28,375 nucleotides of DNA. Source: Chara braunii (Eukaryota > Streptophyta > Charophyceae > Charales > Characeae). Location: positions 6,041,835-6,070,209 of the forward strand of contig BFEA01000003.1 in the NCBI GenBank assembly GCA_003427395.1, written 5' to 3'. A program made the translations under genes and the position numbers. Shown here in pieces: positions 7,880 through 17,290 of the stretch (the stretch's first letter is position 1; each line of letters starts with the position of its first letter). Below the pieces are notes generated by a model. The model was not told the DNA's origin, did not search any database, and saw nothing but the letters and a program-made list of their open reading frames with translations.

Positions 7880-8797
7880 TTACATCCGTTCCATGTGAGC
7901 GGCTTGCATTAGGATCAAGTTGCTCATCCATTCGGACTGCTTGGTAGTGGCCGTATGGATCATCTGGGCAAGGTGTAAGTTGGTTATGGCCGGCGAGGAG
8001 GGTTCGGGTGAGATTCCGTTTTTAACGACTGCGATTGATTGATTTACCAGGGGAGAGGAAGAAGAAGCAGGCGAGGTATTGGAAACGATCCCGCCGGGAA
8101 GGTCATGGTCGGGGCGGGGATAAAACCGTTCGACCGCCTGCAGCCATGATCGTCTTTTAGCCGTTACATCCCGTATGGTATCTGTAATGTCTTCGTCTCC
8201 CTGGCTGATATACATTTTTGTATCAGTCAGGTCCAGTTCCAATGCTTTAGTGATGATAGCCGATAACTGGTGTGTTTTCGGCGGGACCTTTTTCTGCAGT
8301 TTGCCTTTCAATGTAGGACTTCGTAGATGGTCGATGAACAAATCTCGAGCGGATTTCTCGTCTCGCCCGGATTTGTCCTGCATGGTTTGAAATCGATCGA
8401 CGAAATCGGGTAACAATTCCCCTGGTCCTTGTGGCCAATTTTTTAGCACGTACCATGCGGCATCTTCACTGACCGTATCGAATCGAGCCAAGAAGGCTTG
8501 CTTGAAAGTATCCCAATCTACCCACGTGTGTTTTCTAAACCAGTCATGCGACGTATTGCGGAGTAGCAATGTCAGAACGCGAGGAAGATCAGCGGCGCTG
8601 TAGTTTTGAGCTTCTACAGCTTCCAGCCAAACCTCGGGATGGGTATAATTAGGGAAGAATGGGAAGGGGGCGGGGATACTAACGATCACCCTAGTACCGT
8701 CCACCATTGGTGCTACGGGTGCAACCGCACCAGACTGAGACCGGGTCACTGGGCGATCGCGACGAGCTAGTTGAGGGTCTCGCCTACCTCTCGCCAA
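7880..8797 (-). CDS. gag: Element A Gag capsid-like protein
   Basis: The frame is open from just after an in-frame stop at about 8804 to the TAA at 7880-7882. The first in-frame ATG is at 8705-8707; the codons above it have no ATG, so either translation starts there or a start was lost. The sequence has the helical, Trp-rich pattern of retrotransposon Gag (PEVWLEAVEAQ, HDWFRKHTWVDWDTFKQAFLARF, DRFQTM, LFIDHLRSPTLKGKL). Such proteins assemble the particle that packages the RNA. It lies at the 5' end of the element, about 30 bases below the LTR end. Confidence 0.75.
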   Translation of the reverse strand: MARGRRDPQLARRDRPVTRSQSGAVAPVAPMVDGTRVIVSIPAPFPFFPNYTHPEVWLEAVEAQNYSAADLPRVLTLLLRNTSHDWFRKHTWVDWDTFKQAFLARFDTVSEDAAWYVLKNWPQGPGELLPDFVDRFQTMQDKSGRDEKSARDLFIDHLRSPTLKGKLQKKVPPKTHQLSAIITKALELDLTDTKMYISQGDEDITDTIRDVTAKRRSWLQAVERFYPRPDHDLPGGIVSNTSPASSSSPLVNQSIAVVKNGISPEPSSPAITNLHLAQMIHTATTKQSEWMSNLILMQAAHMERM

Positions 8798-8818
8798 TTC
8801 GACTTACTATCATCAGAA

Positions 8819-8832
8819 CCGACACGTGTCGG
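8819..8832 (-). repeat. 14-base palindrome at the element A 5' LTR/internal border
   Basis: CCGACACGTGTCGG is perfectly self-complementary. By comparison with the LTR of element B, whose 3' end (TATCACA) lies at the matching place, the element A LTR may end at ...CCGACA (8827) with internal sequence beginning CGTGTCGG. This border then has the same arm-spacer-arm layout as the opposite border at 393-408. Confidence 0.5.
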
Positions 8833-8843
8833 CTCCGATACCA
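8831..8843 (-). promoter_or_regulatory. Possible tRNA primer-binding site
   Basis: On the coding strand this reads TGGTATCGGAGCC, one base from TGGTATCAGAGCC, the well-known initiator-Met-tRNA primer site of many plant retrotransposons. If it is the primer-binding site, the 5' LTR ends at or just above 8844. If the LTR instead ends at 8827, as the element B terminus suggests, this lies inside the LTR. I cannot decide between the two. Confidence 0.4.
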
Positions 8844-9062
8844 ACCTCACGCCCTGTGCTGTCTATCGTTCGGAGTGTTAGGCGTGCGGAAAGAGGCCCA
8901 GAAAAACAGCAAGATGGGGTGTGCCAAGGATTTTTGGAAATTGAGCGTGGGGACACAGATGGAACTGAAATCCCCCGTGTTGGTCCAATGAAGCAAGTCG
9001 ATTGCTTTCGCGCGTCGCAAAATGCGCGCGCGGGCACGACGCGAAAAGAGAAAAATCCAAAT

Positions 9063-9608
9063 TCAATCCAAAAAGTATTGTCGGGCTTCCCACCGGGCTA
9101 CAACCCGTCGTTTAGAACGGAAAGGCTTTGGAATGCTCCGCTTGTCTCGTTTTCGTATCAAATCTTGTCGTCGTTCGATGGTCAGTTCCGAGTCCGACGT
9201 GGATGGTCTCAGCCGCATGGCTCTTTGTTTATGCTCGTCTTCACTCCGCACACGGTAGTGGAAACCCCTGGATTCGTAGCGCTCTAAACGCTGGCATTCG
9301 GTGCATAGAGTGCGCGGCCAGTGGGGTTCTACTGCCGTCCACGGGATGATGATCAACTCGTTGAATGGTAACAATATCGAGTAAGGTGGGAAGTGCGTAT
9401 CGATAATGACAAACCCAGCCTCTACGAACCCTAAACAACGACTTGTCGGAGGGAAGTAGTATCGTCCGCCGATTTGTGCAACGGCTTCTCGTACGTCCCA
9501 CTCACATACACGTGTCCTTCCCTCGTTATAGGGAAAAGAACGTGTTGGGACGGGAGGTACGGGAGGCTGGTGCCCGATCGGAGGGTACTGGTCAGTCCAC
9601 ATATCCAT
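9063..9608 (-). CDS. ORF X of element A, inside the 5' LTR
   Basis: The product is 181 residues from the ATG at 9606-9608; the frame is open a little further upstream without ATG. It matches two other ORFs in the window (20792-21313 and 27794-28177), all on the same strand and all shortly upstream of an LTR 3' end. The shared core (about residues 60-110) contains GFVIID, FPPY, LP, PW, a Trp-Pro/Arg and a CxxC pair (C102, C105). The tail (about 145-172) is strongly basic, like a nuclear or nucleic-acid-binding tail. No known family is recognised. It has no frame lesions although gag-pol of the same element is broken. Confidence 0.6.
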   Translation of the reverse strand: MDMWTDQYPPIGHQPPVPPVPTRSFPYNEGRTRVCEWDVREAVAQIGGRYYFPPTSRCLGFVEAGFVIIDTHFPPYSILLPFNELIIIPWTAVEPHWPRTLCTECQRLERYESRGFHYRVRSEDEHKQRAMRLRPSTSDSELTIERRQDLIRKRDKRSIPKPFRSKRRVVARWEARQYFLD

Positions 9609-9682
9609 CAATTGTAGAGACCTTGCGACGTCATCAAAAAGAAAAGAAAACACTCGCGCAACTCATAAACAATCTTCTTCAA

Positions 9683-9685
<3 letters not shown>

Positions 9686-9728
<43 letters not shown>
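9686..9728. repeat. (GA)n microsatellite
   Basis: An uninterrupted GA run of 43 bases inside the element A 5' LTR, directly upstream of the ORF X start on the coding strand (where it reads CT). Confidence 0.97.
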
Positions 9729-9730
<2 letters not shown>

Positions 9731-10395
9731 GAAGAAGACACTTCAGCAGTTTAATCACGCATATAACTAAGGGACCGATCCGCGGCTCAGGTTTAGTTAG
9801 CGAGCGCGATGTTGATCCCCGACGCCTTGTTTTTCGAGATCGCCTCGTGGTTCGGCTGCTGATGTCGGACAACATAAGGCAGATGGCATGCGTAGTGCAC
9901 TCAGAGCCACAGATCTAAACACTGTTGCATTCTCGGATAAAATCCCGACGACAATCGTCCAATCAACGCCAAAGAGACGCCCATTTCCATACATTCATTC
10001 ACTATGGAAGATGCGAAAAATGAGCCATGCACAGGAAAAGATTGATCGCTTGCACAGTACACATGCATCCACCGTTCACAAGACAAGAAGACGGGGTCCT
10101 TGCGCAGGAGGATTACCTAGGAAACTAATGGAAGAGTTCCGGAAGAAGTTCTTTCACGCAAGGAAAGCATACAGATTCATGTTCATCCAAGAGAGGGAAA
10201 AAGAGAGAGGGAGAGAAGCATCAAGACACATCATTATTCAAAGATAGAGGAGAAGGGGAAGGAGAGGGGGGAGAGAGTCTAGATAGGAAATGACACAACC
10301 CAAAAGAAGGAAGTTTAGAGAGAAAGATCCGCAACAACAAAGGCGCATTCGCCGTTAATTCCAATATGGCCCCGGGCCAATAACTCACTTAACTC

Positions 10396-11185
10396 NNNNN
10401 NNNNNNNNNNNNNNNNNNNNNNNNNNNNNNNNNNNNNNNNNNNNNNNNNNNNNNNNNNNNNNNNNNNNNNNNNNNNNNNNNNNNNNNNNNNNNNNNNNNN
10501 NNNNNNNNNNNNNNNNNNNNNNNNNNNNNNNNNNNNNNNNNNNNNNNNNNNNNNNNNNNNNNNNNNNNNNNNNNNNNNNNNNNNNNNNNNNNNNNNNNNN
10601 NNNNNNNNNNNNNNNNNNNNNNNNNNNNNNNNNNNNNNNNNNNNNNNNNNNNNNNNNNNNNNNNNNNNNNNNNNNNNNNNNNNNNNNNNNNNNNNNNNNN
10701 NNNNNNNNNNNNNNNNNNNNNNNNNNNNNNNNNNNNNNNNNNNNNNNNNNNNNNNNNNNNNNNNNNNNNNNNNNNNNNNNNNNNNNNNNNNNNNNNNNNN
10801 NNNNNNNNNNNNNNNNNNNNNNNNNNNNNNNNNNNNNNNNNNNNNNNNNNNNNNNNNNNNNNNNNNNNNNNNNNNNNNNNNNNNNNNNNNNNNNNNNNNN
10901 NNNNNNNNNNNNNNNNNNNNNNNNNNNNNNNNNNNNNNNNNNNNNNNNNNNNNNNNNNNNNNNNNNNNNNNNNNNNNNNNNNNNNNNNNNNNNNNNNNNN
11001 NNNNNNNNNNNNNNNNNNNNNNNNNNNNNNNNNNNNNNNNNNNNNNNNNNNNNNNNNNNNNNNNNNNNNNNNNNNNNNNNNNNNNNNNNNNNNNNNNNNN
11101 NNNNNNNNNNNNNNNNNNNNNNNNNNNNNNNNNNNNNNNNNNNNNNNNNNNNNNNNNNNNNNNNNNNNNNNNNNNNNNNNNNNNN
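10396..11185. other. Assembly gap (790 N)
   Basis: All N. The sequence resumes at 11186 with exactly the bases that open this window at position 1, so the gap edge and the window edge fall at the same point of the LTR. Anything translated across it is meaningless. Confidence 0.99.
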
Positions 11186-11584
11186 AAAATTGAAATCACC
11201 ATATCCGCGCGCGAAAGAGCGACGCGGGAAAAGAAAATCCTATGCCTATTCGTATTCGCACAAAATTCCGAGAGTTTTCCCCGACGCGACCAAGAACATT
11301 TACACACACGAAAAGGACACGTCGATGTTCCGCTTATCCCGGAATTCCCAACTGCCGAGCCCAATTCCCATTGCGTTCGCTAAGGCGCACGTAATTTCCT
11401 ATGTATTTCCCGAATTGCAGAAAGGAAAAGCAGAACCCGGGAGTCGAAAAAGCTTCCGAAAGATGGGGGCCAAAAACGCGGCACCCAAAATCAAGAAAAC
11501 GAAACGGGGTTTTTATGGGGTTGGTATGATACAAGCAAAAAGGGGTACGAAAGATAGGACGGGGTTGGGAAGTGGTTTGTCACA

Positions 11585-12240
11585 TGTAGGTGCTACTCTG
11601 TCCACACGTCCTGGTGGTCTAGAAAGGTCCTGGTAGGTAGGTCCACAAAGGTCCCCCTAGGTCGCTGTTTGGCACCCGCTTTTTCTGCTGTTTTTGCCTC
11701 TAACGAACTACAGCCCTGGTACGGCTGCCATGTCCAGTCTTTTTTGCCTTTTTGAACACCTCAGATTTGAAGTTGCAACGCAGTGTTTTTTCCTGCCTAT
11801 TTCAAACTTAAAGTGTGACTCCGAAGCAGTTTCCTATATAAAAAAAATTGGGATCATTACCAAACTTCAGTTTGCTCGAGTCCAACTCCGGGGATACATC
11901 ATCCATAAGGTACTCTTGCGATCCGATAACTTGAATTGCAAATTCCAAACCATGTACAGGGACTACCAAAGTCCCTTTGAGGCGATGAGACTCCCTAATG
12001 GAACCATTGTAATCGAGGTTCACGAACCATGCTAGTAAATCGTAGCCCGTATTTGCCGTCAACTAATGAAGTTTTTAAATGTTATTTATGTACGACACGT
12101 GGGGAGTACCGGCCCAGTCGCATAGAGCATCGCTCCACAAATCACCACATGCAGAAGCGACAAAAAATATTGCTGTGTATCCTCAAATATTCTAGCGGAA
12201 GATTCATTCTGATTTGACATATTTGGTGAGTAGTGGAGCG
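11585..12240. other. Flank of element A, no gene recognised
   Basis: The flank begins directly after the LTR end, so its first 4-6 bases (TGTAGG) should be the target-site duplication; the other copy lies off the window. It contains several AGGTCC-like short repeats (11620-11665). Open frames on both strands around 11694-12062 show no recognised motif and I do not call them genes. Confidence 0.5.
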
Positions 12241-12309
12241 ATGTGCCAATTAGTGAGGATATTGTTGTATCTTTGGGACGCTGGACCTGGTTTCCAGCAG
12301 GTGCTGCCC

Positions 12310-12348
<39 letters not shown>
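12241..12348 (+). mobile_element. Poly-A-tailed retroposon 3' end
   Basis: A run of 38 A (12311-12348) follows a short tail containing GGGACGCTGGACCTGGTTTC (12275-12294), able to fold as GCTGGA/TCCAGC. The same tail motif occurs twice in the retroposon at 15172-15498 on the other strand. The left limit is not visible. An uninterrupted A run suggests a recent insertion. It could be the 3' end of a non-LTR element or a SINE mobilised by one. Confidence 0.5.
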
Positions 12349-12350
<2 letters not shown>

Positions 12351-12647
12351 AGTCCATATTAGAGCTTATCGAGAGGTTTGTGCTTGTGATGGATCCAGAT
12401 TCCAGATTCTTTGATGGTTTTGTCTTCTATTATTAAAGTAGATCATGTATCATATTCAAAATTTCAAACTCTATTGAAGTAATGGTATAAACTATAGACT
12501 AGTATAGAGTTCGGTGGCTTGGAACTTGGTAAATCTACAATGCAGATTGAGGCTTTGACACCTCTCAGCAGGTGATATATAAAAAGACCTCTGAGTCTCT
12601 GAGCATGTGGCTGGTTTGTCCATTACGATACTGGATGGTTAGCCTGC

Positions 12648-12810
12648 AGTCACGAAAACGGGTTATAATTGCACTATGGGCCAGGATACAGTTTGCAATT
12701 GCCCTTCTGGCACCCTACCTGGCCAGAAAGCTGGGTTCTATACATTGCCCGAACTGCAATTCCAAACTGTATCTTGGCTCATAGTGCAATTATAACGCAT
12801 TTTTGTGACT
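12648..12810 (-). mobile_element. MITE-like inverted-repeat element, copy 1
   Basis: A 163-base unit with 55-base terminal inverted repeats (12648-12702 and 12756-12810) that differ at 6 positions. The ends read AGTCAC...GTGACT. It is non-coding. Copy 2 at 18799-18944 matches its reverse complement. Flanks CCTGC and CCCGC may be a degraded 5-base target duplication. The transposon superfamily is not recognised. Confidence 0.75.
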
Positions 12811-13425
12811 CCCGCGTAGTTTCCCCCAATAAGTAATCTGAGAACCCTTCGGAAAAGATGTGGACAGATCATGGAGGAGCCCAAGAAGGGTCTCTTGAGA
12901 GATTGAAGAATAGTAGCTCATATGCCATAAAGGGCTTGTTGTTTTAAACCACCAGTACATCCAGCTATCGGCCGCGGGCCCTTTTCGAAGGCAGCCCGCT
13001 ACCTATTCTATTTATCTACGGCGCTGGGCCTCCAAAAATTCCGTAGGCGACGAGTTTTCTTTTCAGCAAAGCTGGGGCCGTGTACTGGCGGGGTTTAAAC
13101 TAACTAATATAGCATGATGACCCCAAGTTACAGCAGCTCCCGATGAGAGTAGAATAAGAGTATTTAGAAAGGGGATTCGCCAAGGATCTAACACATCAAT
13201 ACCTTCGGGAGGCCAAATAGCTCAAATTTCTACCGTAGGCGCCAGACTTGAATGAAAGAAAGCTCAAATCTAACAGGATTGCCTCCAGGCTCCAGCTGAT
13301 TTCTTCACTCAGGCTCCACAGTCTGGAGTGCTTTCCCTGAACACTTCCTGCTTGACTCAGGCTATGTTACAAAACTATCACTCGGTGGAATGCATCTGGA
13401 CTAGCTACGGCTGAATTTACTCGAC
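12811..13425. other. Intergenic, nothing recognised
   Basis: No open frame with a recognisable product, RNA gene or clear repeat was seen on either strand. Confidence 0.5.
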
Positions 13426-13525
13426 AGTATAGCAGTGTGAACACGGCATTATTAGCGAAATGATATCCTCCTCTTAGTATCGCAGTGTGAACACGGCATT
13501 ATTAGCCAAATTATATCCTCCTCTT
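13426..13525 (+). repeat. 50-base tandem duplication
   Basis: Two adjacent 50-base units (13426-13475, 13476-13525) beginning AGTATAGCAGTGTGAACACG and AGTATCGCAGTGTGAACACG, with only a few mismatches. Confidence 0.9.
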
Positions 13526-13743
13526 CCTCCTCGACCTGGTAGTTCGGCACTTTCTACGACAAATTCCTCGTCCCGAGGGACTGTAAGCGTCCCACTTGAA
13601 CAAAAAATAAAAATAAAAAAAATAAACGTCCCACTTTATCGGATGTCTTGTTCCCGAATCCGAAGCTCGACTTCTTCAATGGGAGACTGACAGCGGCCAA
13701 GTGGGACCTCAGTCCCACTAATTACCTACCCTACAGACTACAG

Positions 13744-14320
13744 TTAATACCGTGAACTCCTCTCCACGGAGAACTACTTCTGCCGATGGGTCTGCTCTGC
13801 AGGACTTCTCTAGTAGGTGGCGTGCCTCCTGTCTTCTACTGCCTCTGTTACCCTCTCTAGACTTCTCTCCTGCCTTCTTGCTACTCTCGTCCGTCGTGAA
13901 CTCCGTTCCCTTTACTGAAGGACCCCTTTTTTCCGTCCGATTCCCTTGTCGGTGGCGTGCCTCCTGCTGGACTTTTCTGATGTTACCTCGAACTCGGCGA
14001 AGTTCTTTCCCGGATCCTCTTCTCTTGGTGTACCTTGCTGCTGCTGTTCCTCTTTGGCCTCTTCCTCCTTCCCCATATCCTCCTCCCCGTCGCTCTCCTC
14101 CTCCTCTTCTCCCTTGTCGTCATCCCCTCCGGGCTATGTCCAGCCCGGGCAACACTTCTCCCACCGAATGTCATGACTGCGAACTTATTTTCTCGGACCC
14201 GACTTGTCACAGTTGACCTCACTGCGGCGGCCCTTCCTCCTCCTCCTCCTCCTTCTCCACCTCCTCCGCCTCCTCCTCCTCCTCCTTCTTCTCCTCCTTC
14301 TCCTCCTCCCTGTGAACACT
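13744..14320 (+). repeat. Pyrimidine-rich low-complexity region
   Basis: The plus strand becomes increasingly C/T-rich, ending in near-pure CTCCTC/CCTCCT runs at about 14090-14310. Long open frames here on both strands are a by-product of the missing A-containing stop codons and are not called. The phrase GGTGGCGTGCCTCCTG occurs at about 13816 and 13951, so part of it is an old duplication. Confidence 0.75.
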
Positions 14321-14543
14321 TATTCGCGAGGAGTCTTCATCCCCCCTGGCTTATGTTCATCCGAACCACCCATCTCACACCATCGGTCTGATTTTCCTTT
14401 ACATCTGTCACCTATATGGTGCAATGTACTCCTCCCCGTGCTGTCCACGCCTTTCTTCAGGTTTCTTCCCCTCTTCGCCGAAGCCCTCCGGGTAAAAATT
14501 TCTGGTTTTGTCTTTTGCAATTGCTCTCCGTTGACCTTCCCCT

Positions 14544-14614
14544 CCGTTGGAATCCCCAGCAGTGAAGTCCTTCCCACCGTTGGAATCCCCAGCCCAGCAG
14601 TGACGTCCTTCCCA
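14544..14614 (+). repeat. Short tandem duplication (33/38 bases)
   Basis: Two units starting CCGTTGGAATCCCCAGC and ending CCTTCCCA; the second carries an extra CCAGC. The surrounding 14321-15171 holds no recognised gene. Confidence 0.8.
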
Positions 14615-15170
14615 CACCATCGGAGCTCCCCACAGAGCAGAACGACGATCCGTCCTCTCGACTGCCTCTCTGCAGTTGGTGGATTGCAACTTGCACGGTT
14701 GCACCCTTCCATCCACCAATTCCATTCCCGCTTCCTGCGCGTCTTACTTGCGGGGGGCCTCTGCGCGACTCTTAGCGCGCCGCTGCCTGTCAATTGGCAC
14801 TGGCGAATATTTACACTATTGACTTTTCCTGTCTTAGATAGCATAGGGGATCTAACGAGGGTTAACTACTTTCCTCCAGGGCCTCCAGGCTATATTACTT
14901 GCTCACGCCAGCAAGGACGGCGAACGAACAGATGACATGCGCAATAAGCTTCCCCCACGTTGATGCCTTTTCACACTCTGCTCCTTCCTCGCTCTTTTCG
15001 CAATGCGCGCCATCTTTGCCGCCCCCGGAAGTTGCCCGCCTGTTTTTCCTCCCGAGACTAGAATTTTTTGGATGAATCCTACCATAATTACAGCTAGGGT
15101 AATTCCAAACCGTGCTGGGAGGCAAAAAAAAAAAGCCGTGCCGGTATGAAACGGTATGATTATTATGTCT

Positions 15171-15171
<1 letters not shown>

Positions 15172-15220
<49 letters not shown>

Positions 15221-15498
15221 ACTTCTTATTTATTGCAAATAAAGAATTAAAGGCCGGGAATCCCTCCACATCTCAACCCGGATATCTGGGGCCATCTCCC
15301 AGAAATGGCTATGCTGCGTCCCTTCTCGAATATACTGGAAAACAGGTCCAGCGTCCTTATTAATCTCAAGGATATCTAGCTGGGAACCGGGCCCAGCGTC
15401 CCATCCACAAAGCACGGAATCATTTAATAACGAGTGTAAGTAACACTTACACTACCTGGAACATACCAGGCCTAAATCTAAAAATAAAATAATAAATA
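15172..15498 (-). mobile_element. Structured poly-A retroposon with target-site duplication
   Basis: On the minus strand about 284 bases end in GCAATAAATAAG (a poly-A signal) and then 43 A (the T run at 15172-15214). ATGTCTGTTTT flanks both sides (15165-15175 and 15499-15509), the target-site duplication of LINE-type retroposition. The body folds into successive hairpins: CCTGGTATGTTCCAGG, AGTGTAAGT-GTT-ACTTACACT, and GCTGGGCCCGGTTCCCAGC. It shares the GGGACGCTGG tail motif with 12275-12294. It could be a SINE, a 5'-truncated LINE, or a retroposed structured RNA. A 61-codon open frame within it (15230-15415) has no recognised motif. Confidence 0.7.
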
Positions 15499-15509
15499 AT
15501 GTCTGTTTT

Positions 15510-16126
15510 ATCGTAACCTCCCATGCCCGCTCTGACACTCCAGACTGCGATCAGAACAGGTGAGAGCAGGAAACGCAAGCATGCGAGGGCGGCGAAAAAT
15601 TTCGCTGTCAAACGAGAATGAGCTCAAATGCGGCAGAAAAAACCGCTGCCACACGAGAAAAAATGCACAGCGTGCCGCCCAAAATCGCAACGTCGAAAAA
15701 AAATTAAAAAAATAAAAATAAAAATCGCAACTTCGCCCAACGCCACACTATGAGAGAATGACGAACGGACTCGAAAGCCAACAAAAACAGGTTGAGGTGC
15801 TCCCGTGGGTCCTACCTAGCACCAACCAATTATTTATCACCCTTAAAACACTTATACTTTTTCCCTGTTAAGAATAGCTACAAGGGGAGACTTCTCCCTG
15901 TTAAAAAAAAAAAAAAAAACCATACGGTACTATATCTGGCTGAATTTTAAAGCAAGACATCGTGCACTGAAGCAGTCTTCTCAGTGTTTTTTCGGAAAAG
16001 AAAGAAAAGAAAAACTTGAGTATGGGAGGTAACAGTCGCTAATTAGTACTATAGGAGGTGCAGCAGAAGCAGATAAGGAGCTACTGGGGATAAAAAAGAA
16101 AGTACTCCCCCCTTCGATAGGACAAC
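15510..16126. other. Intergenic, 3' side of the RING/TRAF-type gene
   Basis: A/T homopolymers near 15700-15725 and a 17-18-base A run at about 15903-15920. The minus-strand 3' UTR of the gene at 16127 should lie here, but I see no clear AATAAA close to its stop. Confidence 0.5.
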
Positions 16127-17230
16127 CTAGTTCTTCTTTTTCGCCTTCCACTCCACCTCCGTCGTTCGCTGGCCGGAAGTAAAGCAGAAGCAGATATATT
16201 CCTTGATTGATCTGCCGATTTTTCTCGCCTTTGGTCCGCAGCAGGTTGGAGACTCATCTTCCTCCGTCGCCGAAATTGAGGAGACACTGTCAGGATGAGG
16301 ATGACCAGACCCGGCGGGTGTAAGATGCTCTACTATTTCGTCTTGAACTTGGCTTTCTCTGAACGAACACTCAACGAGGTGGTTATCTAATTCACCCTCT
16401 CGTATCCTTGCCTGGCAACCGAAGTGCGAATTGGGACATGGAGGAAGACAGTTGTTCTCAAGATGGCTGTCCATGGTGTCATGCCGGAACCCACACTTCT
16501 TGCACAGAGGGGTCGAATTGAACGAACAAGATCTCTCGTGAGCAGTCAGATTGCAGTTCATAACAGTCTTCTTGCATCCCTCTTTCGCGAACGGACACTT
16601 CACTGGACGATAAGCACAGGTGCGTACATGGCCCTCCAGGTCCTTGAGAGCCATCTCCTGGGAGCAAAACTGTACCTCCGAATCACCCTGCGGCTCCTCT
16701 GGGTTCTCGCGACTTCCGCTCGTCTGCGTCGAAGCCTTGTTCGGCGGAACGAAACGGTTTGAACAGATGTCGTACGTCAGTGAAAAGGGGCATTTCACTC
16801 TGGACTTCCAGAGGATCTCACGCGTGTCTAGCGACGGCATACTGCCTTCACAATATCCATGGCAGCCTACAATCTTACACTTGGGAGACTTCTTAGAGAG
16901 GATTCTTGTCGCGCAATCGAAGCAATATACGTGTCCGCATTTTATCATTAAAGCGGCATCTAGCATTGGTTGGCGACAGAGCGGGCAAAGATACATAGCC
17001 GGGATGGAGGCACAGAATAACTCCGTCGTGACATTGGGAGCTCGCATCAGGTACCGAGAGCCATGTACCAGTTGCATGTCGATGGGAGCAAAGCCCTCGC
17101 GGGGCTGCACCTCTTCATTGACGACTCTCTCGACTAAATTGTCCGTGAAGTGGTAGATGAACGACGACAAGAAGGTCTTAAACTGTTTCACAGACGTGTA
17201 CCGATTACTCGGTCGATCTTCGGCCGCCAT
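16127..17230 (-). CDS. RING finger / TRAF-type zinc-finger protein, probable E3 ubiquitin ligase
   Basis: The single-exon ORF of 367 residues starts at the ATG 17228-17230 in a good context (ACCATGG). A RING finger spans about 82-123 (C82, C85, C98, H100, C103, C106, C118, C123). TRAF-type zinc fingers follow at about 147-290, with repeated CPF, H-x3-C and CPN/CxxC patterns (C212, C219, H231, C235, C243, C246, H256, C261, C265, C272, H284, C288). The C-terminus (291-367) is low complexity with no coiled coil or MATH domain, so it is not a full TRAF. RING proteins of this layout move ubiquitin from an E2 to a substrate; the zinc fingers probably bind partner proteins (inference). No frame lesion is seen. 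It is the only convincing host gene in the window. Lack of introns could reflect intron loss or an old retrocopy. Confidence 0.88.
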   Translation of the reverse strand: MAAEDRPSNRYTSVKQFKTFLSSFIYHFTDNLVERVVNEEVQPREGFAPIDMQLVHGSRYLMRAPNVTTELFCASIPAMYLCPLCRQPMLDAALMIKCGHVYCFDCATRILSKKSPKCKIVGCHGYCEGSMPSLDTREILWKSRVKCPFSLTYDICSNRFVPPNKASTQTSGSRENPEEPQGDSEVQFCSQEMALKDLEGHVRTCAYRPVKCPFAKEGCKKTVMNCNLTAHERSCSFNSTPLCKKCGFRHDTMDSHLENNCLPPCPNSHFGCQARIREGELDNHLVECSFRESQVQDEIVEHLTPAGSGHPHPDSVSSISATEEDESPTCCGPKARKIGRSIKEYICFCFTSGQRTTEVEWKAKKKN

Positions 17231-17238
17231 GGTTAGCT

Positions 17239-17290
<52 letters not shown>
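17239..17290. repeat. (AATC)13 microsatellite in the 5' leader of the RING/TRAF-type gene
   Basis: Thirteen perfect AATC units (GATT on the gene strand) that end 8 bases before the ATG at 17230. Any transcript starting further upstream would carry it in its 5' UTR. Confidence 0.97.

Larger units (their letters stand above)
8827..11584 (-). repeat. Element A 5' LTR (long, contains ORF X and the N gap)
   Basis: The 5' end (11584, TGTGACAAACC on the coding strand) is fixed by the repeat shared with 1-399. The 3' end is set at 8827 or near 8844 by comparison with the element B LTR end and the primer-site-like sequence. The apparent length is 2758 bases, of which 790 are N. Besides ORF X it holds a GA microsatellite and purine-rich runs near 10190-10280; 9729-10395 shows no other supportable gene. 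The sequence near 9020-9058 resembles the GC-rich block at 18-55 and 22435-22445. Confidence 0.72.

Noticed and set aside
10315-11364. Long minus-strand frame across the N gap
   Set aside because: Almost entirely N; not a real protein.
11694-12062. Overlapping frames on both strands beside element A
   Set aside because: No motif, no homology within the window, mutually exclusive frames of similar length.
14204-14935. 243-codon plus-strand frame and overlapping minus-strand frames
   Set aside because: Driven by the pyrimidine tract (Leu/Pro runs); no motif, no conserved partner.
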